Shown here: positions 1 through 5,103 of the stretch, piece by piece
Layout: each line of letters starts with the position of its first letter
How positions within the stretch are numbered: the stretch's first letter is position 1
Source of the DNA: JAVBOW01 sp031551595
GTDB lineage: Bacteria; Bacteroidota; Bacteroidia; Bacteroidales; Rikenellaceae
Direction of reading: 5' to 3'
Length of the DNA: 9,777 nt
NCBI GenBank assembly: GCA_031551595.1
Contig: JAVBNK010000170.1
Location: forward strand, 1 to 9,777
Notes under the pieces: model-generated
Told to the model about the DNA's origin: nothing
Seen by the model: the letters and a program-made list of their open reading frames with translations, nothing else
The model's database searches: none
Position numbers and translations under genes: made by a program

Positions 1-861
1 GAATTGCGCCCCGATGCCGCTTTCCCGGCAGATTTTCTGTATCCGCGCTTCCCATTCCAGATCGCGGAAGGCGCGCCCGCCCTCGTTGCCGCACACGGGC
101 AGGTGGTCGAGGTAGCCCGCCGAGGCCTTCTTGACCGTCGACAGGCAACTTTCGGCCGACGTGCCGCCGATCACCACCGCCAGGTGGTACGGCGGGCAGG
201 CCGACGTGCCCAGATCGTTGATCTTTTCACGGATGAATTTCGTGAGCGCCTCCTCGTTGAGCAGCGCCTTGGTCTGTTGGTAGAGGAACGACTTATTGCC
301 CGATCCGCCGCCCTTGGTGATGAACAGGAATTCGTATTTCATCCCCTGCGTGGCGCAGATATCGATCTGCGCCGGCAGGTTGGTACCGCTGTTGCACTCT
401 TCGGTCATCGTCAGCGGGACCACCTGCGAATAGCGCAGGTTGCGGTCGCGGTAGGTTTCGTACACACCCCGCGACAACGCCTCGGCGTCGTTGGCCCCGG
501 TACAGACATCCTCCCCCTTCCGGGCGATGACAATGGCCGTGCCCGTATCCTGGCAGGTGGGCAGTTCGCCCCGGGCCGAAACCACCTGGTTCGCCAGCAT
601 CGTCCAAGCCACGAAACGGTCGTTGTCGCTCGCCTCGGGGTCTTTCAGTATATCGGCCAGTTTTTGCAGGTGCGAGGCCCGCAGGTAGAACGACACGTCG
701 GCGAATGCCTCGCGTGAAAGCAACTCCAACCCTTCGGGATCGACCTTCAGTATCCGCCGTCCCCCGCACTCCGCGACGCTCACGTAATCCCTCGTCAGCA
801 ACCTGTACTCGGTAGTGTCTTCCCCGACCGGGAAAGGCTCCTGGTAGATGAAATCGGCCAT
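1..861 (-). CDS. fum: Fumarate hydratase class I, iron-sulfur (N-terminal part, runs off the left edge)
   Basis: Cytoplasmic [4Fe-4S] fumarase that interconverts fumarate and malate. Reading leftward from the ATG at 861-859, the frame stays open for 287 codons to the window edge, so only the 5' half or so is present; class I fumarases are usually about 540-550 residues. The fragment follows the family N-terminal (alpha) domain closely. ELPTCQDTGTA (residues 99-109) carries Cys103, and GTSACPPYHL (218-227) carries Cys222; these correspond to two of the three cluster ligands of E. coli FumA. GGTSAESCLS follows at 232-241, and the fragment ends in GIGAQF, which in relatives leads into the C-terminal domain that holds the third cysteine. 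The substrate-loop motif ECNSGTNLP is at 155-163. It is divergent from the lipoprotein gene and has a Bacteroidetes -7 box close upstream. The family call is secure; the symbol is generic because fumA and fumB paralogues cannot be told apart here. Confidence 0.95.
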   Translation of the reverse strand, partial: MADFIYQEPFPVGEDTTEYRLLTRDYVSVAECGGRRILKVDPEGLELLSREAFADVSFYLRASHLQKLADILKDPEASDNDRFVAWTMLANQVVSARGELPTCQDTGTAIVIARKGEDVCTGANDAEALSRGVYETYRDRNLRYSQVVPLTMTEECNSGTNLPAQIDICATQGMKYEFLFITKGGGSGNKSFLYQQTKALLNEEALTKFIREKINDLGTSACPPYHLAVVIGGTSAESCLSTVKKASAGYLDHLPVCGNEGGRAFRDLEWEARIQKICRESGIGAQF

Positions 862-880
862 AATTTTTCAGGTTTACCCG

Positions 881-913
881 CAAAGATAATCATTTTGCGG
901 AAAAAACGGCGAA
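881..913 (-). promoter_or_regulatory. Probable Bacteroidetes-type promoter for the fumarase gene
   Basis: On the minus strand, positions 888-881 read TATCTTTG, a full match to the TAnnTTTG -7 consensus. TTCG at 913-910, one mismatch from TTTG, lies 21 bp upstream in the -33 position. The 5' leader would be only about 15-20 nt, and there is no Shine-Dalgarno sequence before the ATG. The assignment rests on pattern match and position only. Confidence 0.5.
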
Positions 914-986
914 GCAGGGAGCGGAAAGCGGGCGGGAATATGCGTGGATACGCCCGGCGCCCCGACGCAGGACGAAAAGGCGCGGA

Positions 987-1018
987 TTTGGATACCACGG
1001 TAAATTTCGCTACCTTTG
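987..1018 (+). promoter_or_regulatory. Bacteroidetes-type promoter for the lipoprotein gene
   Basis: TTTG at 987-990 and TACCTTTG at 1011-1018 match the -33 and -7 elements with a 20-bp spacer. The start codon is 38 nt past the -7 box, and the leader is AT-rich (about 1021-1050). It sits back to back with the fumarase promoter, so the 195-bp intergenic region serves both divergent genes. Confidence 0.65.
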
Positions 1019-1056
1019 CGGACAATTATTTTATCCATATAAAATCTTATTAGACG

Positions 1057-2112
1057 ATGAATAGGCACCCGTTTGCAATACTCTTGTGCGCCGCGGCGCT
1101 TTCCTCCTGCATAAAATCCGACGACAACGACCCCGGCGAGTCGGTCATCCTCGACAAATACCACACCACACGAAGCTTCGAGGTGCCCGTGGAAGGCGAC
1201 GGCACCGTATCGCAGGTCATCTACCATCGCACCGATGGCGACCGGGAAGTGTTGGCCACGACCGACGTTCCGCTGACCATCCAGGTCCCCGCATGGATTA
1301 CCGACGTACGCTCGGGCGAAAACGACGAATACATCGAGGTGGTCAAACTGGCCCGGGCCCCCGACGGCTTCTTTCCCGGCACCTACGTCAAGGACGGCAA
1401 TTCGGTGCTGATGTTCGAGGACAGCCGTTTCGGCGACTTCGACTACAACGACCTGGTGCTCTACGTACGGCACTCGGTCGCCGGCAACAACAAGACCAGC
1501 GCCGCCAGGATCACCATCTACGTCAAGCCGATCGCCATGGGCAGCGGCTCGCTCATCGCCTTCGGGTGGGAAGACGGCAACGGAGAGCATATGCTCACGG
1601 ACGACGTGCGACGCGACTATTTCGGCGGACGCGCCGGCTTTATCAATACCGATGCACGCTTTGACATGACCGAACCCATCGAAGTGGCGGACGACGGCTC
1701 CGGGAATGAGGTCCGCCAGGGATACACCGTTTTCCGCGACCGCGCCCTGATGGAGCGCGCCCGCTCGCAGGACCCCGTGTCCGACCTGATCGTGGGCGGA
1801 TACATCAAATACGACCCCGTGCCGACCACCTGCTCGTCGGCCAGCAACGACACCAAGATGATCAAATGGTTCATCAAGGTCGGCGGAAATAAATTTTTCG
1901 TGGCGGCCATCGACAAAAGCGCTCCCGCAGGCACATTCCCCTACGGGCTGGCCATCGCCAACGTGGCCTACCACGCCTGTGAACGCACCCCGGTCTGGGA
2001 AGCCTACCCCGGTTTCAGGTCGTGGATCGAAACCGGCGCCCCCCTCAACTGGAGCAACGACAGGGCCAGGAACAAATGCTACGAGAAACACGTCAACTAC
2101 GCACGCTGGTAG
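1057..2112 (+). CDS. Putative surface lipoprotein with LruC/DUF4842-like domain
   Basis: A 351-residue exported protein of unknown function. The N-terminus is a type II (lipoprotein) signal peptide: hydrophobic FAILLCAAAL followed by lipobox LSSC, giving lipidated Cys18. The next residues, IKSDDND, place acidic residues just after the cysteine, as in the export signal that sends Bacteroidetes lipoproteins to the cell surface. Residues about 45-160 form a beta-rich segment ending in FEDSRFGDFDYNDLVLYV (120-137), the acidic FED...DyNDLV signature seen in LruC/DUF4114-type proteins. The C-terminal half ends with an AYPGFRSWI...NW pattern (316-332) typical of the LruC/DUF4842 group. The acidic motif could bind metal, but this is inference. 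It is monocistronic, with its own promoter and a strong terminator just after the stop. No SD precedes the ATG; the signal peptide fixes the start. The domain call is from memory of the motif and is fairly confident; the function is unknown. Confidence 0.87.
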   Translation: MNRHPFAILLCAAALSSCIKSDDNDPGESVILDKYHTTRSFEVPVEGDGTVSQVIYHRTDGDREVLATTDVPLTIQVPAWITDVRSGENDEYIEVVKLARAPDGFFPGTYVKDGNSVLMFEDSRFGDFDYNDLVLYVRHSVAGNNKTSAARITIYVKPIAMGSGSLIAFGWEDGNGEHMLTDDVRRDYFGGRAGFINTDARFDMTEPIEVADDGSGNEVRQGYTVFRDRALMERARSQDPVSDLIVGGYIKYDPVPTTCSSASNDTKMIKWFIKVGGNKFFVAAIDKSAPAGTFPYGLAIANVAYHACERTPVWEAYPGFRSWIETGAPLNWSNDRARNKCYEKHVNYARW

Positions 2113-2130
2113 CCGGCGGCGAACGATCTC

Positions 2131-2165
2131 ACGGGGAGGCTTCTGGAGGCTTCCCCGTTTTTTTT
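2131..2165 (+). terminator. Intrinsic terminator of the lipoprotein gene
   Basis: A 12-bp stem (2131-2142 paired with 2147-2158, including two G-U pairs) encloses the 4-nt loop CTGG and runs directly into eight T residues (2158-2165). It lies 18 nt after the stop codon. This is the clearest intrinsic terminator in the window and isolates the lipoprotein gene from the aldolase gene. Confidence 0.92.
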
Positions 2166-2198
2166 GCCCCGCAGTGCGGTGTTTACAAAGAAATTGAC

Positions 2199-2206
2199 TA
2201 TCTTGG
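2199..2206 (+). promoter_or_regulatory. Weak candidate -7 box for the aldolase gene
   Basis: TATCTTGG differs from TAnnTTTG at one position and lies 42 nt before the aldolase ATG, in the short gap after the upstream terminator. No convincing TTTG -33 element is present about 20 bp upstream. Because a strong terminator precedes the gene, a promoter must lie near here; this is the best match I see. Confidence 0.3.
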
Positions 2207-2248
2207 TCAATATTCGGCAGGACCTATCAAACCAAAAACAATACAGCC

Positions 2249-3241
2249 ATGATCTCGTACAAAGAATTAGGACTGGTCAACTCGCGCGAACTTTTCCGCA
2301 AGGCCATCGAAGGCAGGTACGCCGTCCCCGCGTTCAACTTCAACAACATGGAGCAGATGCAGGCCATCATCCAGGCTTGCGTCGAAACCTCGTCGCCGGT
2401 GATCCTCCAGGTGTCGAGCGGCGCACGCAAGTACGCCAACCAAACCCTGCTGCGCTACATGGCCCAGGGCGCCGTGGAGTATGCCAAGGAACTCGGCAAA
2501 AACATCCCGATCGTGCTGCACCTCGACCACGGCGACACGTTCGAACTGTGCAAATCGTGCATCGAGATGGGCTTTTCGTCGGTGATGATCGACGGTTCGC
2601 ACCTTCCGTACGACGAGAACGTGGCCCTCACGCGCAAGGTGGTCGAGTATGCCCACCAATATGACGTTACCGTGGAAGGCGAGCTGGGCGTGCTGGCCGG
2701 CGTCGAGGACGAAGTGTCGGCCGAGCACCACACCTACACCCGCCCCGAAGAAGTCGAGGATTTCGTGAAGAAAACCGGCGTCGATTCGCTGGCCATCTCG
2801 ATCGGCACTTCGCACGGCGCCAACAAGTTCCGCCCCGAGCAGTGCACCCGCGACGCCAACGGCGTGCTCGTCCCGCCCCCGCTGCGCTTCGACATCCTCG
2901 CGGAGATCGAAAAACGCATCCCCGGCTTCCCGATCGTGCTGCACGGCTCGTCGTCGGTGCCGCAGGACCTGGTGGCTATCGTCAACAAGTACGGCGGCGC
3001 AATGAAGGACGCCATCGGCATTCCCGAGGAGCAGTTGCGCAAGGCCGCCGAGTCGGCCGTGTGCAAGATCAACATCGACTCGGACGGCCGCATCGCCATG
3101 ACCGCCGCCGTGCGCGAGGTGTTCGCCCTGAAACCCGCCGAGTTCGACCCGCGCAAATACCTGGGCCCCGCCCGCGACTCCCTGCGCGACCTATATAAAC
3201 ACAAGACGGTCAACGTACTGGGCAGCGCCGGCAAAGCCTGA
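2249..3241 (+). CDS. fba: Fructose-1,6-bisphosphate aldolase, class II (zinc-dependent)
   Basis: A cytoplasmic glycolytic/gluconeogenic enzyme that cleaves fructose 1,6-bisphosphate to dihydroxyacetone phosphate and glyceraldehyde 3-phosphate. The 330 residues fit the usual class II length. LHLDHGD (90-96) holds the catalytic Asp93 and zinc ligand His94, SHGAN (188-192) holds His189, and LHGSSSVP (231-238) holds His232. The glycine/serine-rich 233-237 segment and KINIDSDGR (273-281) are the phosphate-binding loops. PAFNFNN (27-33) is the conserved first strand. The loop order and overall sequence look like the class IIB group common in anaerobes and Bacteroidota, though tagatose-bisphosphate specificity cannot be excluded from motifs alone. 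The start is the first ATG in frame, 83 nt after the terminator tract of the previous gene, with no SD. It is probably monocistronic, since more than 400 bp without a gene follow. Confidence 0.96.
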   Translation: MISYKELGLVNSRELFRKAIEGRYAVPAFNFNNMEQMQAIIQACVETSSPVILQVSSGARKYANQTLLRYMAQGAVEYAKELGKNIPIVLHLDHGDTFELCKSCIEMGFSSVMIDGSHLPYDENVALTRKVVEYAHQYDVTVEGELGVLAGVEDEVSAEHHTYTRPEEVEDFVKKTGVDSLAISIGTSHGANKFRPEQCTRDANGVLVPPPLRFDILAEIEKRIPGFPIVLHGSSSVPQDLVAIVNKYGGAMKDAIGIPEEQLRKAAESAVCKINIDSDGRIAMTAAVREVFALKPAEFDPRKYLGPARDSLRDLYKHKTVNVLGSAGKA

Positions 3242-3255
3242 GCGTCTCCCGTTCC

Positions 3256-3272
3256 CGTCCGGCACCCGGACG
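3256..3272. repeat. Short GC-rich hairpin just after the aldolase gene
   Basis: CGTCCGG and CCGGACG form a perfect 7-bp stem around the 3-nt loop CAC, 14 nt after the aldolase stop. No T-tract follows directly; four T residues come about 15 nt later. It could stabilise the 3' end of the aldolase mRNA or help a factor-dependent terminator, but it is not a canonical intrinsic terminator. Confidence 0.4.
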
Positions 3273-3301
3273 CCTGGCGACCCGATCCTTTTGCGAATAA
3301 C

Positions 3302-3327
3302 CTACCCTGCAGCTTGCTGCGGGGTAG
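3302..3327. repeat. Strong 12-bp inverted repeat with a 2-nt spacer
   Basis: CTACCCTGCAGC (3302-3313) pairs with GCTGCGGGGTAG (3316-3327) across TT; eleven pairs are Watson-Crick and one is T-G. In practice the loop would be a few bases larger. No T-tract follows (the next bases are TAAACGG), so a terminator is unlikely. A near-perfect palindrome of this size, free of coding sequence, looks like a repetitive extragenic palindrome or a transposon-associated hairpin, but only one copy is in the window. Confidence 0.55.
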
Positions 3328-3419
3328 TAAACGGCCGCGATTGCCCTCGGGTAATCGCCGACCGACGCCAAACCGGACGTCATCAAACTTGTAGGAATGG
3401 CCGGGGCGGGAAGCAGGAA

Positions 3420-3438
3420 AAGCCTGCGATGCAGGCTT
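3420..3438. repeat. 8-bp hairpin within the putative tnpB remnant
   Basis: AAGCCTGC (3420-3427) and GCAGGCTT (3431-3438) are perfect complements around GAT. They are flanked by GCGGGA (about 3406-3411) and TCCCGC, which could pair as an outer stem, giving a larger folded unit of roughly 50 nt. This could be part of the structured RNA that overlaps tnpB 3' ends, or chance. Confidence 0.35.
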
Positions 3439-3553
3439 ACACATCCCGCGGCCCGACATCTCCGATCTCGCCCCTGCAGCCGCGGAATGTAAATACAAAG
3501 GCGGGGACTTCAACCCGTAGAGATTCATGAAGTGAGTTCGCCTGCTACCGTTA

Positions 3554-3600
3554 ATGAAGATGCCGCCTTTTCGGGGCGGCATCTTCATGGATCGCTTTTT
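3554..3600 (+). repeat. Perfect 14-bp hairpin, possible weak terminator
   Basis: ATGAAGATGCCGCC (3554-3567) and GGCGGCATCTTCAT (3575-3588) form a perfect 14-bp stem with the 7-nt loop TTTTCGG. On the plus strand five T residues (3596-3600) follow after a 7-nt gap, so it may work as an imperfect intrinsic terminator for plus-strand transcripts. On the minus strand no T-tract follows, so it does not look like the terminator of the small membrane protein gene. It is the longest perfect inverted repeat in the window. Confidence 0.55.
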
Positions 3601-3622
3601 CAAGTCTGCGGCTACAGGGGGG

Positions 3623-3673
3623 CGGCGATTAAAAATCGCCGGCCGCTGACTTGGCGTTTCGCACGCGAAACGC
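3623..3673. repeat. Pair of short palindromic hairpins after the small membrane protein gene
   Basis: CGGCGATT/AATCGCCG (3623-3630/3634-3641, loop AAA) and GCGTTTCGC/GCGAAACGC (3654-3662/3665-3673, spacer AC) are both perfect. They lie 5 to 55 nt beyond the stop codon of the minus-strand gene that ends at 3679. Neither has a following T-tract. They could protect the mRNA 3' end of that gene or mark a repeat cluster. Confidence 0.4.
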
Positions 3674-3678
3674 AATCA

Positions 3679-4152
3679 TCATTCATTCAATTCATACGCC
3701 CTGCTCTCATAGAACGACTCCACGGCGACCACCCGGCCGCGGCGGAATTTCACGTCGAGCAGCTGGTCTTTATCCCCGCCGATCGAATAACTCCACACAC
3801 TGTCAGCGGCATCCAGGTCGGGTTTTCCCAAAAGCCGACGGACCTGTATGCGGTTCATTCCCCGCAACGTGTCGCTGGCGATGAGGTGGAAGGTCATCGG
3901 GAAGCGATAGTCGGGACCGCACGCCCATTGATCTGCATCGAAATCGGGAAGGGAATAACTGCGGTCCCCGCCAAACGCAATATAAAACAGGAACACACAG
4001 GAACAACAGATCGCAGGCGTAATCACGGCGGTGGCCGCCCAAGGAAAAATCTTCAATAAGGCCGGATCGTTGAAAAACTTGCGTGCCACCCACCGGCAAA
4101 CGAAATAGACCGGTACAGCCAATACCAGACAAACAGCGAACATAAAAAACAT
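3679..4152 (-). CDS. Small membrane protein with BamE/SmpA-like C-terminal domain, function unknown
   Basis: A 157-residue protein. Residues 1-18 and about 36-60 are hydrophobic (FAVCLVLAVPVYFV and ITPAICCSCVFLFYIAF), giving two predicted membrane segments. Their positively charged linker RWVARKFF suggests that both termini lie outside the cytoplasm, with the tail in the periplasm. Residues about 95-150 read LRGMNRIQVRRLLGKPD, then W-Y-S and LLDVKFRRGRVVAVESFY. This order (Gm...V..LLG.P, W.Y, L.V.F..G.V) is the small SmpA/OmlA (BamE)-like fold, common in uncharacterised Bacteroidota proteins. It lacks a lipobox, so it is not BamE itself. The start could be the ATG at 4152 or the one at 4143; AGAGGG lies about 7 nt before the first, which I prefer. 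A matching promoter lies just upstream. The gene is clearly real; the role is unknown. Confidence 0.83.
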   Translation of the reverse strand: MFFMFAVCLVLAVPVYFVCRWVARKFFNDPALLKIFPWAATAVITPAICCSCVFLFYIAFGGDRSYSLPDFDADQWACGPDYRFPMTFHLIASDTLRGMNRIQVRRLLGKPDLDAADSVWSYSIGGDKDQLLDVKFRRGRVVAVESFYESRAYELNE

Positions 4153-4169
4153 AATCGTACCCTCTTGTG

Positions 4170-4202
4170 CAAAGTTAATAAAAAAGCCGCCCTCTATACA
4201 AG
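4170..4202 (-). promoter_or_regulatory. Promoter of the small membrane protein gene
   Basis: On the minus strand, TAACTTTG (4177-4170) is a full match to the -7 consensus. CTTG (4202-4199), one mismatch from TTTG, lies 21 bp upstream. The leader to the ATG at 4152 is about 10-15 nt. The -33 element sits inside the hairpin that terminates fabG, so terminator and promoter physically overlap. Confidence 0.6.
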
Positions 4203-4208
4203 GGCGGC
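4180..4208 (-). terminator. Intrinsic terminator of fabG
   Basis: Read on the minus strand, GCCGCCCT and AGGGCGGC (8 perfect pairs, 4208-4201 and 4193-4186) enclose a 7-nt loop and run directly into six T residues (4185-4180). It lies 23 nt after the fabG stop codon. The position, perfect stem and T-tract make this a good call. Confidence 0.85.
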
Positions 4209-4231
4209 CCTATAAGATCCGGTCGGGAAGA

Positions 4232-4978
4232 TCAGGTGTTCATCGCCCCGCAGACGTTGATCACCTGGCCGCTCACGTACGACGAGAGCTCCGAGGCGAG
4301 GAACAGCGCGGTGTTGGCCACGTCTTCGGGCGTGCCGCCGCGGCGCAGGGGAATTTTTTTGGCCCACTCGTCGCGCACCTCCTGCGGAAGCTGGGCGGTC
4401 ATCTCGGTGATGATGAAGCCCGGGGCGATGGCGTTGCAGCGGATGTTGCGCGATCCCAACTCCTGGGCGATGGATTTCGTAAAGCCGATCATGCCGGCTT
4501 TCGAGGCCGAGTAGTTCGACTGGCCCGCGTTGCCCGACACGCCCACCACGGACGACATGTTGATGATCGAGCCCGATTTCTGTTTGAGCATGACGGGCTG
4601 GACGGCCTTGGTGAGGTTAAACGCCGACTTGAGGTTGACGGTGAGCACCAGGTCCCACTGCGCCTCGGTCATGCGCATCAGCAGCGCGTCGCGCGTGATG
4701 CCCGCATTGTTGACCAGCACGTCGATGCGGCCGAAATCGGCCACGACCTTATCCACGGTCGCCATCACGTCGTCGTAGACCGATGCGTTCGAGGCGTAAC
4801 CTTTGGCTTTGACGCCGTATGCGGCCAGCTCTTTTTCAGTATTGCGGAAGTTGTCGTCCTCGGCGATGTCTGTGAACGCCACATCGGCGCCCTGCTCGGC
4901 GAATTTCACGGCGATGGCCTTGCCGATGCCGCGCGCCGCACCCGTGATCAGGGCCACTTTGCCTTCAAGTAATTTCAT
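4232..4978 (-). CDS. fabG: 3-oxoacyl-[acyl-carrier-protein] reductase
   Basis: A cytoplasmic short-chain dehydrogenase of type II fatty-acid synthesis that reduces 3-oxoacyl-ACP to 3-hydroxyacyl-ACP. Its 248 residues are the standard FabG length. The cofactor motif TGAARGIG is at 12-19 and NNAG at 90-93. The catalytic tetrad is Asn115, Ser143, Tyr156 and Lys160 (YSASK), with PG at 186-187. LVNNAGITRDALLMRM (88-103) is a FabG-like stretch rather than a generic SDR one. Residue 37 at the end of the second strand is Asp (FTD), as in NADH-using SDRs, although Arg16 in the glycine motif is the usual NADPH-type residue; cofactor preference is therefore uncertain. The ATG at 4978 is right for the family, and no SD is seen. 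The gene stands alone with its own promoter and terminator, rather than beside acpP or fabF. Confidence 0.96.
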   Translation of the reverse strand: MKLLEGKVALITGAARGIGKAIAVKFAEQGADVAFTDIAEDDNFRNTEKELAAYGVKAKGYASNASVYDDVMATVDKVVADFGRIDVLVNNAGITRDALLMRMTEAQWDLVLTVNLKSAFNLTKAVQPVMLKQKSGSIINMSSVVGVSGNAGQSNYSASKAGMIGFTKSIAQELGSRNIRCNAIAPGFIITEMTAQLPQEVRDEWAKKIPLRRGGTPEDVANTALFLASELSSYVSGQVINVCGAMNT

Positions 4979-5011
4979 AATCTATGGTGGTTTTCGTTAA
5001 AATTCCGGGGA

Positions 5012-5043
5012 CGAAGGTACGCAAAAAAATAACACCTGCCAAA
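5012..5043 (-). promoter_or_regulatory. Promoter of fabG
   Basis: On the minus strand, TTTG (5043-5040) and TACCTTCG (5019-5012, one mismatch to TAnnTTTG) are 20 bp apart. The leader to the fabG ATG is roughly 30 nt. It is divergent from the glyA promoter, and the two -33 regions lie within a few bases of each other. Confidence 0.55.
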
Positions 5044-5068
5044 AACTGGTTTTTCCGGTAATAATTGA

Positions 5069-5076
5069 TACCTTTG
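5069..5076 (+). promoter_or_regulatory. -7 box of the glyA promoter
   Basis: TACCTTTG is an exact match to the -7 consensus, 27 nt before the glyA ATG at 5104. No exact TTTG is found at the -33 position (the region around 5046-5054 reads CTGGTTTTT). Because transcription would start after this box, the in-frame ATG at 5065 cannot be the start codon. Confidence 0.6.
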
Positions 5077-5103
5077 CGCCACTTACTAAATTTAAAACTG
5101 TTT

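Larger units (their letters stand above)
3291..3530 (+). pseudogene. Possible eroded 3' end of an IS200/IS605-family tnpB
   Basis: This frame opens without a proper start (TTG at the left end) and ends at the TGA at 3528-3530. From about 3390 its translation reads CRNGRGGKQEKP and later NTKAGTSTRRDS before the stop. A KQE motif followed by a short polar tail is typical of TnpB C-termini. The 6-bp inverted repeat at 3507-3512/3528-3533 straddles the stop, as subterminal hairpins do at the right end of these elements. No RuvC motifs (DxxxN, E, D) or complete zinc finger are visible, so at most a tail remains. The resemblance is from memory and short; a chance open frame in GC-rich DNA is a real alternative. 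Confidence 0.27.
3242..3678. other. Gene-poor, hairpin-rich intergenic region
   Basis: About 440 bp lie between the stop codons of the aldolase gene (plus) and the small membrane protein gene (minus). No open frame here is convincing as an intact gene. The stretch holds at least seven inverted repeats of 6-14 bp per arm, annotated separately where strong. It also has a plus-strand frame whose translation resembles the tail of a TnpB protein. Two converging transcripts should end here, yet no canonical hairpin followed directly by a T-tract is seen in either orientation. Confidence 0.7.

Noticed and set aside
4..717. Long plus-strand open frame opposite the fumarase gene
   Set aside because: Antisense shadow: the minus strand encodes a clear class I fumarase with both cluster cysteines across the whole stretch.
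874..2091. 405-codon minus-strand open frame opposite the lipoprotein gene
   Set aside because: Composition is Val/Gly/His-rich shadow sequence with no recognisable motif; the plus-strand frame has a signal peptide, promoter, terminator and domain motif.
2734..3675. Minus-strand open frame spanning the end of the aldolase gene and the hairpin-rich gap
   Set aside because: Mostly antisense to a secure aldolase gene, Arg/Pro/Ser-rich, and crosses several perfect hairpins; no family resemblance.
3242..3678. CRISPR array
   Set aside because: The repeats are inverted and differ from one another; there is no direct repeat of constant length with regular spacers and no cas gene nearby.
3242..3678. 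tRNA gene or riboswitch among the hairpins
   Set aside because: No cloverleaf with a TTC-type T loop and acceptor pairing, and no riboswitch consensus I recognise upstream of a gene start; the region lies downstream of both flanking genes.
3532..4059. 175-codon plus-strand open frame over the hairpin region and the small membrane protein gene
   Set aside because: It runs antisense through a gene with two TM segments, a BamE-like tail and its own promoter; its start overlaps hairpins.
5065..5103. In-frame upstream ATG that would extend GlyA by 13 residues
   Set aside because: It lies before the -7 box at 5069-5076, and the added residues are absent from normal GlyA N-termini.
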